Assembly: GCF_000419685.1 (NCBI RefSeq)
Contig: NZ_ATTM01000001.1
Span: 372,001 to 436,000 of the forward strand
Source: Flavobacterium antarcticum DSM 19726
GTDB taxonomy: Bacteria; Bacteroidota; Bacteroidia; Flavobacteriales; Flavobacteriaceae
DNA: 64,000 nucleotides
Direction: 5' to 3'
Made by a program: the position numbers and the translations under genes. A model generated the notes under the pieces. That model had not been told where the DNA came from, made no database searches, and saw only the letters and a list, made by a program, of their open reading frames with translations. Positions 1 to 7,791 of the stretch are shown piece by piece. The stretch's first letter is position 1. Each line of letters begins with the position of its first letter.

Positions 1-373
1 GCAGGCAAAACACCGTTATTTTGCAAATTTGGCCTACGCCACACACATTGGAGATAAAGGACGGCAGTGGAAATTTGATGTAACCTACAATTGGTTAGGC
101 GAACAAAAATTACCAAACACAAGTACAAATCCTGTTGACGATCGCTTGCCAGCATATTCGCCTTCATTTTCACTAGTGAATGCGCAAGTAACGCGCACTT
201 TTTCATCCACTTTTGAATTGTATGCTGGAGCAGAAAATTTAGGAAATTACCAACAAGACAACGCTATTTTAGGAAATGAAAATCCATTTGGTACTACTTT
301 TGATACTTCAATAGTTTATGCACCTGTTTTTGGTCAAATGTTTTATGCAGGTTTGCGTTTTAAAATTAAATAA
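1..373 (+). CDS. TonB-dependent receptor, C-terminal end (partial)
   Basis: The gene enters from the left edge; the frame is open from base 2 and ends with TAA at 371-373. The visible ~123 residues alternate hydrophobic and polar positions as in outer-membrane beta-strands and contain a YAGAENL-type strand typical of the last strands of TonB receptors. The final strand ends in an aromatic-rich stretch closing with FKIK. The family imports siderophores, metals or other ligands across the outer membrane using TonB energy. The plug and most of the barrel lie outside the window. The metal-binding-domain protein 32 nt downstream suggests a metal substrate; this is inference from context only. Confidence 0.8.
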   Translation, partial: QAKHRYFANLAYATHIGDKGRQWKFDVTYNWLGEQKLPNTSTNPVDDRLPAYSPSFSLVNAQVTRTFSSTFELYAGAENLGNYQQDNAILGNENPFGTTFDTSIVYAPVFGQMFYAGLRFKIK

Positions 374-405
374 TAATAAATTTCAAGATTAAAAATAATA
401 TAGAA

Positions 406-747
406 ATGAAAAATATACTTTTAGTACTTCTGGTTTCCTTCATAGGATTCTCAACACAAGCACAAGAAAAGAAAGACAAGAATGCAAAGCGCGAAATTGC
501 CGTCAAGGGAAATTGCGAAATGTGTAAAAAGCGAATCGAAAAAGCGGCGTTTTCCATTCCTGGCGTAAAGTCTGCGGTTTGGACGCCTGAAAATCAAGAA
601 TTAATTGTAATCGTAAATGAGCAAAAATCAGCTGTTAGTGAAATTGAGAAAGCAGTTGCAAAAGCAGGACACGATACAGAACATGTGAAAGCTACCGAAG
701 CTGATTATGGGAAACTACATGAATGTTGTTCGTACGATAGAGAGTAA
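406..747 (+). CDS. Secreted heavy-metal-associated (HMA) domain protein
   Basis: 113 aa with an N-terminal signal peptide (residues 1-20, cleavage after a TQAQ-type site) followed by one HMA/ferredoxin-like domain. The CxxC metal site is C37-E-M-C40, directly after a GN turn as in MerP/CopZ-like proteins. A second cysteine pair lies near the C-terminus (ECC, about residues 107-109). Such proteins bind soft metals such as Cu(I) or Hg(II). It lies 32 nt after a TonB receptor on the same strand, so the two probably form one operon for metal handling in the envelope. A rho-independent terminator follows immediately. The metal identity cannot be read from sequence. Confidence 0.85.
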   Translation: MKNILLVLLVSFIGFSTQAQEKKDKNAKREIAVKGNCEMCKKRIEKAAFSIPGVKSAVWTPENQELIVIVNEQKSAVSEIEKAVAKAGHDTEHVKATEADYGKLHECCSYDRE

Positions 748-753
748 GTTATT

Positions 754-780
754 AAACCGAGAAATTTCTCGGTTTTTTTT
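754..780 (+). terminator. Rho-independent terminator after the HMA gene
   Basis: A perfect inverted repeat centred at 764/765 (arms AAACCGAGAAA and TTTCTCGGTTT) is followed by a run of T. It starts 6 nt after the HMA stop codon and ends the TonB receptor-HMA transcript. Confidence 0.85.
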
Positions 781-847
781 GAATTAATTTCAACAGGAAA
801 ATGCATGATTTCTTCCTTAAATAAAACTTAAAACTATCAGAATAAGA

Positions 848-878
848 TTGGCGTTAAGCTAAATTATTACTACTTTCA
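848..878 (+). promoter_or_regulatory. Weak promoter candidate for the DedA gene
   Basis: TTGG at 848-851 is separated by 19 nt from TACTTTCA at 871-878. The spacing matches the Bacteroidota TTTG / TAnnTTTG promoter, but the -7 box departs from consensus at its last two bases. The ATG at 903 would follow a leader of about 20 nt. Confidence 0.4.
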
Positions 879-902
879 CGCACTCAATTTAACACAAAAA
901 CA

Positions 903-1595
903 ATGAACGAATTTGATTGGAAGAATCTCATTGATCCTTTATTTTATATAGAATTTAGTATTAGTGGCATAAAAGTAGGGCTTTGGCTGGTACTTTTTAT
1001 CGTTTTTGCAGAAACAGGTTTGTTCGCTGGCTTTTTCCTTCCTGGTGATAGTTTGCTTTTCTTAGCAGGAATTTACAGCCGTGAGTTAATTGAGAATTTT
1101 ATGTTCATAGACAGTGATTTGATGAACGTAATACTTTTATCCTCTATGGTTGCTGTTGCAGGAATTGTTGGGAATATGGTAGGATATTGGTTCGGATCAA
1201 AAAGTGGATATTATCTTTACAACAAGCAAGATACGTTTTGGTTTAAGAAAAAGTATTTAGTACAATCTAAGGATTTCTTTGAAAAACACGGAGGTCGTGC
1301 GATTATTTTAGCTCGTTTCTTGCCTATTTTTAGAACTTTTGCTCCAATTGTTGCGGGAATTGTAATGATGGAAAAAAAGAAATTTATGCTCTACAACGTA
1401 ATCAGTTCGATTCTTTGGTCGTTCAGTTTGATTTTTGCAGGTCATTATTTACATGGGTTTCTTTTGGAAAAATATGATATCGACTTGAAACACCACATCG
1501 AATTAATTGTGATCATCCTTGTTGTAATTACAATTGTCCCTGTGATTATAAAATTCAGTAAGAAATCGAAACCGGAAGAAGGGGAAATCCAATAA
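903..1595 (+). CDS. DedA family inner-membrane protein
   Basis: 230 aa, multi-spanning membrane protein of the DedA/SNARE-associated family. Visible family features are the early E-T-G-L-F-AG-FFLPGDSLLF segment, the glycine-rich membrane stretch with GYWFG, and the F-x-K-H-G-GRAIILARFLPIFRTFAPIVAG signature in the middle. C-terminal hydrophobic segments follow, with a basic/acidic tail. DedA proteins are implicated in membrane phospholipid (undecaprenyl-phosphate or PE) flipping and proton-motive-force homeostasis. The gene stands alone, bounded by terminators on both sides. The exact substrate is not deducible. Confidence 0.9.
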   Translation: MNEFDWKNLIDPLFYIEFSISGIKVGLWLVLFIVFAETGLFAGFFLPGDSLLFLAGIYSRELIENFMFIDSDLMNVILLSSMVAVAGIVGNMVGYWFGSKSGYYLYNKQDTFWFKKKYLVQSKDFFEKHGGRAIILARFLPIFRTFAPIVAGIVMMEKKKFMLYNVISSILWSFSLIFAGHYLHGFLLEKYDIDLKHHIELIVIILVVITIVPVIIKFSKKSKPEEGEIQ

Positions 1596-1608
1596 GATAT
1601 AGAAAAAT

Positions 1609-1637
1609 AAAAAGGCTGAAGATTCAGCCTTTTTTTA
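1609..1637 (+). terminator. Rho-independent terminator after the DedA gene
   Basis: Stem AAAGGCTGAA / TTCAGCCTTT with a two-base GA centre at 1621-1622, followed by T residues. It starts 14 nt after the DedA stop codon. Confidence 0.85.
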
Positions 1638-1663
1638 TGCGCTTTAATTTCTAAATAGGGTAC

Positions 1664-1695
1664 AAAAAAATCCGAAGCGTGAACTTCGGATTTTA
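1664..1695 (-). terminator. Rho-independent terminator of the groES-groL transcript
   Basis: Read on the minus strand, AAAATCCGAAG and CTTCGGATTTT pair around a six-base loop, with a continued T run beyond. It lies 21 nt past the groL stop codon and converges on the DedA terminator. Confidence 0.85.
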
Positions 1696-1715
1696 ATATT
1701 TCAATGAGAACGATC

Positions 1716-3386
<1,671 letters not shown>

Positions 3387-3392
<6 letters not shown>

Positions 3393-3749
3393 CGTTGGCG
3401 GTATTAATTTCTGTTTTAATTTATAGATTTTACTCTTAATTGTGTTTATTTTTTTTAGATAATCCTCTGCAATTTCGATGCTGATATATCCTAAATCTCG
3501 CGACAATATCAAGGAATACTCTGTTTCATTTGCTGAACCTAATGCAAAATTTAGAAATTGATTAAATTCTTTATCACTACTTCTACCACAGCCTTCACTA
3601 ATATTTGTTGGAGTTGAAGCGGCAGATCTTCGAATTTGACTCGTTAAGCCATATAATTCTTCCTTTGGAAAAGATTTTGTAATACGATAAATTTCTAAAG
3701 TAAACGAATGACTAATCTGCCAAATCTCATATTTTTTAAAATCTCTCAT
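3387..3749 (-). CDS. Four-helix bundle protein of the 23S rRNA intervening-sequence (IVP/S23) family
   Basis: 120 aa, normal family length. The family signature is present: aromatic W at residue 10, [17 protein letters not shown] around 28-43, PTNISEG at 47-53, then F-x-x-FL-x-x-A-x-GSA-x-E-x-EY around 62-78. The long helices form an up-down four-helix bundle. Relatives are encoded within 23S rRNA intervening sequences of Leptospira and free-standing in many Bacteroidota; no enzymatic activity is known. It sits inside the groES-groL operon, in the same direction, flanked by inverted heptamer arrays. It is likely acquired rather than part of the chaperonin system; function unknown. Confidence 0.9.
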
Positions 3750-3791
3750 ATTTCACCAATTAGAATTCCAATTTTGCTGATCAGTTTAGCT

Positions 3792-3821
3792 GCTTAAAGC
3801 TTATAGCGTAATGCTTAAAGC
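3792..3821. repeat. Right heptamer array (4 x 7 bp), inverted relative to the left
   Basis: GC followed by four 7-bp units ending in GC: TTAAAGC, TTATAGC, GTAATGC, TTAAAGC at 3794-3800, 3801-3807, 3808-3814 and 3815-3821. On the minus strand they read as GCTTTAN-like units, the inverse of the array at 3363-3392. The groES stop codon begins 3 nt further right. Confidence 0.75.
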
Positions 3822-3824
3822 GCC

Positions 3825-4100
3825 TTAAATTATTGCAAGAATATCATCCTCACGCATAATCAAATAATCTGTTCCTTCCAATTTTAATTCTGTTCCAGCG
3901 TATTTTCCGTATAAAACAGTATCCCCAATTTTAACGGTCATTGTGTGGTCCTTTGTTCCATTTCCAACAGCGACAACGGTTCCTTTTTGTGGTTTTTCTT
4001 TTGCTGTATCTGGAATAAAAATACCAGAAGCAGTTTTTGTTTCAGCAGCAACGGGTTCAATCACAACGCGATCCGATAGAGGTTTAATGTTTAATGCCAT
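3825..4100 (-). CDS. groES: Co-chaperonin GroES (Hsp10)
   Basis: 91 aa, typical length. The start has the [14 protein letters not shown] motif, the mobile loop covers roughly residues 17-31 with a [13 protein letters not shown] segment, and the C-terminal strand ends with the [10 protein letters not shown] motif. GroES caps the GroEL ring. It is first in the chaperonin operon, with groL downstream beyond an inserted cassette. About 45 nt upstream of its start there is a sigma-54-like sequence (4143-4160, minus strand). Confidence 0.97.
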   Translation of the reverse strand: MALNIKPLSDRVVIEPVAAETKTASGIFIPDTAKEKPQKGTVVAVGNGTKDHTMTVKIGDTVLYGKYAGTELKLEGTDYLIMREDDILAII

Positions 4101-4142
4101 AATACTATATTTAGTGTTAATTATTAATTTGTTATTGAAGGT

Positions 4143-4160
4143 ATTTCAGAAATTGTGCCA
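4143..4160 (-). promoter_or_regulatory. Possible sigma-54-type promoter upstream of groES
   Basis: On the minus strand TGGCAC is followed at the proper distance by CTGA, giving GG-N10-GA against the sigma-54 consensus TGGCAC-N5-TTGC (GG-N10-GC). The -24 box is perfect; the -12 box has only the G. A sigma-54 activator lacking a receiver domain lies 2 kb downstream (6022-7290). No TAnnTTTG box was seen in this gap. Confidence 0.35.
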
Positions 4161-4185
4161 ATGGGTTAAAACTGTCACTTTTGCC

Positions 4186-4219
4186 TAAAAAAAATGCCAG
4201 CTTTGACAAGCTGGCATTT
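4186..4219 (-). terminator. Rho-independent terminator after secG
   Basis: On the minus strand AAAATGCCAGCTT and AAGCTGGCATTTT pair around a four-base loop, followed by eight T. It lies about 20 nt past the secG stop and separates the secG transcript from groES. Confidence 0.88.
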
Positions 4220-4239
4220 TAATAGGAGGTATGTGATGA

Positions 4240-4578
4240 TTACTCAGCAGGAACTTCTACCGCTGGAGTTGCATTATTTGTAGTTGCAGGTGCAGGAACT
4301 TCTGTTTTCGCAGGAGCTACTTGTTTATTGTCAAGAATTTTAACTTCACTATTTCCAGAATTAAAACTCAAACTTGAGAACATAATCAATACAATTAAAA
4401 GAATTCCAAGTGTCCACGTACTTTTATCTAAAAAGTCAGTTGTTTTTTGAACACCACCCATTTGTTGCGAACCACCTAATGTTGAAGATAAACCTCCACC
4501 TTTAGGGTTTTGAACCATGATGACTACGATTAATAAAAAGCAAACGATTACTATTAGTACTAAAAAAATTGAAAACAT
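4240..4578 (-). CDS. secG: Preprotein translocase subunit SecG
   Basis: 112 aa. Two membrane helices (about residues 2-22 and 53-71) flank the conserved QNPKGGGLSSTLGGS loop, the hallmark of SecG. A Pro/Ala-rich C-terminal extension ends in PAE, as in other Bacteroidota. SecG assists SecYE/SecA translocation in the inner membrane. It is the last gene of the minus-strand run, 10 nt after the TPR gene, and a strong terminator follows. Confidence 0.95.
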   Translation of the reverse strand: MFSIFLVLIVIVCFLLIVVIMVQNPKGGGLSSTLGGSQQMGGVQKTTDFLDKSTWTLGILLIVLIMFSSLSFNSGNSEVKILDNKQVAPAKTEVPAPATTNNATPAVEVPAE

Positions 4579-4588
4579 GATTATCTAA

Positions 4589-5467
4589 TTAATTGTTATT
4601 TTGTTGTAAAATTCTAATATCCGAAATTCGGTCTGCAAAGAAAGTACTTTTTTCTGGATATTTCAAAATTAATATATCATATGCTTGAATTGCTTTTTGA
4701 TATTTTTTCTGTTCCAAATAAACTTTCGCTAAGGTTTCCGTCATTAGATACGATTGATCCTGATTTTGCTCAGGAATATGGGCTATTTTAGACAACTCCT
4801 TCATAGGAGATATCTTTGGATTATTTTTTATAAATCGATCAATTAATGCTGTTTTTTTCTGTTTCTCAGGATCAGACGAGATAGAAAACGGTTCAGCGTT
4901 TGTGACAACTTCTGTTTTTCCTCTTTCGATTGGATTAAAATTAGCTAATTGAAGCCATTCTTGGAAGGAATGTTTTTCTTCTTTTGAAAAATCAAGCGGT
5001 TTGCCGATATTTAATTTCTCAGAAATAATCGCTATCGTTTCTTCAGTATTTGAAACTGACTCGACTTCCTCTGCTTCTTTAATTGAATTCACAATTGATT
5101 GTTCTAAAGTGGAAGTTTCCACCTTGTGGTCAATTATTGCCGGAATTACAGTTACAATTTCAAGATCATTTACCTTTATTTCATTAATAAAAGCTTCCTT
5201 TTCCTCAATAAATAATTTTTGAACGGGTGCAAAATTGCCACTTGTGATGAAATCAAAAAGTACACTTCGGTCTGTAGTATAAGCGGCGGTTTTTCGTAAT
5301 GCAGGATTGTATTGAAAACTTTCTTGATTGTATAAACCTTTTAAAAGCAATGCACGAGCACTTTGAAAAAACGGAAATTCATTTACGATTTCCTCCAAAC
5401 CAGTTGTATGCTTATCCTTGATCGCATTGGGTTTGTTTAGTAAATAAGTGAATTCGTATGTGTTCAA
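4589..5467 (-). CDS. Conserved Bacteroidota tetratricopeptide-repeat protein
   Basis: 292 aa. The N-terminal ~90 residues carry a conserved F-P-F-F-Q-x-ARAL-L-L-KGL and AAYTTDR pattern seen in this Bacteroidota family. The middle is acidic and of low complexity. The C-terminal ~60 residues form a TPR-like helix pair (TLAKVYLEQKKYQKAIQAYDIL...YPEKS). No ATG is available at the N-terminus; the start is TTG at 5465-5467. It lies between lptE (25 nt upstream) and secG (10 nt downstream), so a role near envelope biogenesis is possible but unproven. Confidence 0.8.
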   Translation of the reverse strand: MNTYEFTYLLNKPNAIKDKHTTGLEEIVNEFPFFQSARALLLKGLYNQESFQYNPALRKTAAYTTDRSVLFDFITSGNFAPVQKLFIEEKEAFINEIKVNDLEIVTVIPAIIDHKVETSTLEQSIVNSIKEAEEVESVSNTEETIAIISEKLNIGKPLDFSKEEKHSFQEWLQLANFNPIERGKTEVVTNAEPFSISSDPEKQKKTALIDRFIKNNPKISPMKELSKIAHIPEQNQDQSYLMTETLAKVYLEQKKYQKAIQAYDILILKYPEKSTFFADRISDIRILQQNNN

Positions 5468-5492
5468 AGGGTCGTTTTTTAATAGTGGATGA

Positions 5493-5999
5493 TTACCATT
5501 TTGCTAATGATTCATTGAAAACATCTTGCGTAATTCGTTCGAAAATTTCATCTAAAGCAGTATTTAACTGTGCTCCAGCAGGCAAGTTTGTGCCGGGGAA
5601 ATCTTTGAAAAAAGAAAAACTTTTCTCAAAGTTATCTTCCTCTTTTTTCTTATTGGTAAAACGAACATTAATTCGAATCGTCAATCGGTTTTGAGCCGCA
5701 CGTTGATCAGCAGTTGCCGTCATGGGTGAAATTCGATAATCCGTAATCTCGCCTTCGTACACTAAATCGCCACCTGAATTGGTCAAACTTAAGTTGGTCT
5801 GGTTCTGAATTAAATCTTGCAAACGTAAAGTAAAAGTTCGATCAATTCCCGGTTCAATTAAATCCGCAGTATTTTGAAAATAATTTACTTGAAACGTTTT
5901 GGCATCAATCTTTCCAGTACCCGTAAAGTTATAAACGGAACAGCTGTTGAAAGTGATTGCAATCAGAAACAGGAACGCACTATTTTTTAATTTCTTCAT
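5493..5999 (-). CDS. lptE: LPS-assembly lipoprotein LptE
   Basis: 168 aa from the ATG at 5997-5999; the longer reading to 6032 would precede the natural lipoprotein signal MKKLKNS and is not used. The signal peptide ends in a lipobox-like FNSC with C20 as the lipidated residue. The remainder has the Bacteroidota LptE pattern: a VNYF...A-x-L-I-EPGI strand early, an L-x-Y-EGEITDYRISP segment in the middle and a C-terminal helix. LptE plugs LptD in the outer membrane. The gene follows the sigma-54 activator by 22 nt; a TATATTTG box at 6014-6021 could give it a promoter of its own. Confidence 0.85.
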   Translation of the reverse strand: MKKLKNSAFLFLIAITFNSCSVYNFTGTGKIDAKTFQVNYFQNTADLIEPGIDRTFTLRLQDLIQNQTNLSLTNSGGDLVYEGEITDYRISPMTATADQRAAQNRLTIRINVRFTNKKKEEDNFEKSFSFFKDFPGTNLPAGAQLNTALDEIFERITQDVFNESLAKW

Positions 6000-6013
6000 T
6001 TTATTTAAAAAGT

Positions 6014-6021
6014 CAAATATA
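6014..6021 (-). promoter_or_regulatory. -7-like box before lptE
   Basis: TATATTTG on the minus strand, 14 nt before the lptE ATG and overlapping the end of the sigma-54 activator gene. No convincing -33 TTTG is seen at 19-21 nt, so it is a weak internal-promoter candidate. Confidence 0.3.
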
Positions 6022-7290
6022 CTACAAATCAAATTGTTTTATTTTTCTGTATAAAGTTCTTTCGGAAATTCCCAATTCATCTGCTGCAGCTTTCCGTTTA
6101 CCTTTATTTTTCTCTAATGATTTTTTGATCATTTCAATCTCCTTCTGCTCTAATTTCAGTACTTCTTCCTCTTCAACCGTTTCGGCAAAAAGGTAATTGT
6201 CTTCAGAATCAGTAAAAGTACTAGAAGCAGATTGAGTAGTTTTCGCCATCGGAATGACCGATAATTCATTTTGATCTTCAAAATCAATTTCGTTTTCCTC
6301 TTGGTTTGAACCGTAGATCTTTTGAATCAGATTTTTATTTTTCTCTTGCACATTTGTATTGCCACTTTCCATTAATTCCATGGTCAGTTTCTTCAAATCA
6401 TTCAAGTCACTTTTCATGTCAAACAAGACTTTGTAAAGAATTTCTCTTTCGGTACCAAAATCAGAATCATTCTTTTTGTCTTTAATAACCGACGGTAAAT
6501 TGCTTCCTTCTGATGGCAAATAGGATTTTAAGGTCGCAATTGAAATGTCTCTTGTGGTTTCTAGAACCGAAATTTGTTCCGCAACGTTTCGCAATTGTCG
6601 AATATTTCCGCTCCAGCGAAACTGCAACAACAATTGAACCGCTTGGTCGTCCAACTTAATGGCTGGCATTTTATATTTATGTGCGAAATCAGATGAGAAT
6701 TTTCTGAATAACAAATGAATATCTTCCTTACGGTCACGAAGTGGTGGAAGTGGAATATCAACAGTACTCAATCGATAATATAAATCTTCTCTGAATTTCC
6801 CTTTTTCAATCGCTTCAAACATATTTACGTTGGTCGCTGCCACAATTCGCACGTCTGTTTTTTGAACTTGGGAAGACCCCACTTTGATAAATTCTCCATT
6901 TTCCAAAACACGTAACAAACGAACTTGTGTTGTTAACGGTAATTCTCCGACTTCGTCCAAGAAAATTGTGCCGCCACTTGCTACTTCAAAATAGCCTTCG
7001 CGTGTAGAAGTTGCTCCTGTAAAAGCGCCTTTTTCGTGTCCGAAAAGCTCACTGTCAATTGTTCCTTCGGGAATTGCGCCACAGTTTACTGCAATGTATT
7101 TTCCGTGTTTTCTATGTGAAAGCGAATGAATGATCTTTGGAATACTTTCTTTTCCAACACCACTTTCTCCAACAACTAACACCGAGATATCTGTTGGTGC
7201 AACTTGAATTGCTTTTTCAATGGCACGATTGAGCTTTGGATTGTTTCCAATAATCTCAAAACGTTGTTTTATAGCTTGAACTGATTCCAT
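6022..7290 (-). CDS. Sigma-54-dependent transcriptional activator (AAA+ and Fis-type HTH, no receiver domain)
   Basis: 422 aa. The AAA+ domain begins almost at the N-terminus: Walker A GESGVGKE at 41-48, the GAFTGA sigma-54 contact loop at 88-93, Walker B TIFLDE at 108-113, and the arginine-finger/sensor segment around LPPLRDRKEDI. A Fis-type helix-turn-helix (AADELGISERTLYRKI) closes the C-terminus, after a linker of about 140 residues rich in Glu. There is no N-terminal receiver or sensor domain, so activity must be set by abundance or by a partner. It is conserved in Flavobacteria next to miaB and lptE. Targets are unknown; the sigma-54-like site before groES is one candidate. Confidence 0.93.
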   Translation of the reverse strand: MESVQAIKQRFEIIGNNPKLNRAIEKAIQVAPTDISVLVVGESGVGKESIPKIIHSLSHRKHGKYIAVNCGAIPEGTIDSELFGHEKGAFTGATSTREGYFEVASGGTIFLDEVGELPLTTQVRLLRVLENGEFIKVGSSQVQKTDVRIVAATNVNMFEAIEKGKFREDLYYRLSTVDIPLPPLRDRKEDIHLLFRKFSSDFAHKYKMPAIKLDDQAVQLLLQFRWSGNIRQLRNVAEQISVLETTRDISIATLKSYLPSEGSNLPSVIKDKKNDSDFGTEREILYKVLFDMKSDLNDLKKLTMELMESGNTNVQEKNKNLIQKIYGSNQEENEIDFEDQNELSVIPMAKTTQSASSTFTDSEDNYLFAETVEEEEVLKLEQKEIEMIKKSLEKNKGKRKAAADELGISERTLYRKIKQFDL

Positions 7291-7305
7291 TTATTTTATT
7301 TTTTT

Positions 7306-7324
7306 GCCACAGATTAAAATGATT
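7306..7324. repeat. Left 19-bp terminal inverted repeat of the GxxExxY cassette
   Basis: GCCACAGATTAAAATGATT; it matches the inverted sequence of 7764-7782 with one mismatch. A second CACAGATT follows at 7327-7334. Confidence 0.8.
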
Positions 7325-7352
7325 TTCACAGATTTATTTTTAATCCTTTTAG

Positions 7353-7727
7353 TTACATTACATATCTCTTGTATTGTAAAGATTTGGTTTGAAAGTTCAC
7401 TAACAATCCAATTTCTGAATTCGACAACTTTATATAATTTAAAATTTGAGCAATATGCTCATTTGAAAATTCTTTTATCGCTTTAACTTCTAATATTATG
7501 TCTTCGTTTACTACAAAGTCTGCATTAAATTTATGAGGTAAAATTTTGCCCTTATATTCAACTAAAAATTCTTTCTCTCTTTCAAAAGGTATATTGTTTT
7601 CTTTGAATTCTATTTCCAAAGCATCTTTATAAATTATTTCTAATAATCCAGGCCCTAGATTTCTATGAACTTCCATACAGAGTCCGATAATTTTATAAGT
7701 TTCTTCTTCTTTATGATGACTTTCCAT
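7353..7727 (-). CDS. GxxExxY family protein (PD-(D/E)XK nuclease-like)
   Basis: 124 aa, full family length. The name-giving motif is at G27-L-L-E30-I-I-Y33, preceded by HRNLGPG. A PD-(D/E)XK-like core is visible as D70 (NADF) followed by E80-V-K82 in a hydrophobic strand, and the N-terminal helix carries a second acidic patch. The family resembles restriction-type nucleases in fold, but its role is unknown. The ORF sits between two inverted repeats and transcribes in the same direction as its housekeeping neighbours, with its stop 3 nt beyond the left flank repeats. It is probably a horizontally spreading unit rather than part of the miaB-lptE cluster. Confidence 0.88.
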   Translation of the reverse strand: MESHHKEEETYKIIGLCMEVHRNLGPGLLEIIYKDALEIEFKENNIPFEREKEFLVEYKGKILPHKFNADFVVNEDIILEVKAIKEFSNEHIAQILNYIKLSNSEIGLLVNFQTKSLQYKRYVM

Positions 7728-7763
7728 AGATGATGTAAATAAAATTTCACAAAAAATCCTTTT

Positions 7764-7782
7764 AATCTTTTTAATCTGTGGC
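7764..7782. repeat. Right 19-bp terminal inverted repeat of the GxxExxY cassette
   Basis: On the minus strand this reads GCCACAGATTAAAAAGATT, matching 7306-7324 at 18 of 19 bases. It ends 9 nt before the miaB stop codon. Confidence 0.8.
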
Positions 7783-7791
7783 TAACTTATT

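Larger units (their letters stand above)
7306..7782 (-). mobile_element. Candidate minimal cassette: GxxExxY ORF between 19-bp terminal inverted repeats
   Basis: A 477-bp unit lies between the sigma-54 activator (ATG at 7288-7290) and the miaB stop (7792-7794). Its ends, 7306-7324 and the reverse complement of 7764-7782, agree at 18 of 19 positions (GCCACAGATTAAAAWGATT). One ORF fills the interior (7353-7727). Subterminal CACAGATT/AATCC motifs recur on both sides. An AT-rich octamer TTATTTTA occurs outside both ends (7291-7298 and 7787-7794), which may be a target duplication or chance. Mobility is inferred; no transposase is present. Confidence 0.5.

Noticed and set aside
7291..7298. TTATTTTA on both sides of the GxxExxY cassette as a target-site duplication
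   Set aside because: Too AT-rich in this genome to be significant, and its distance from the repeat ends differs (7 and 4 nt). It is kept only as a remark.
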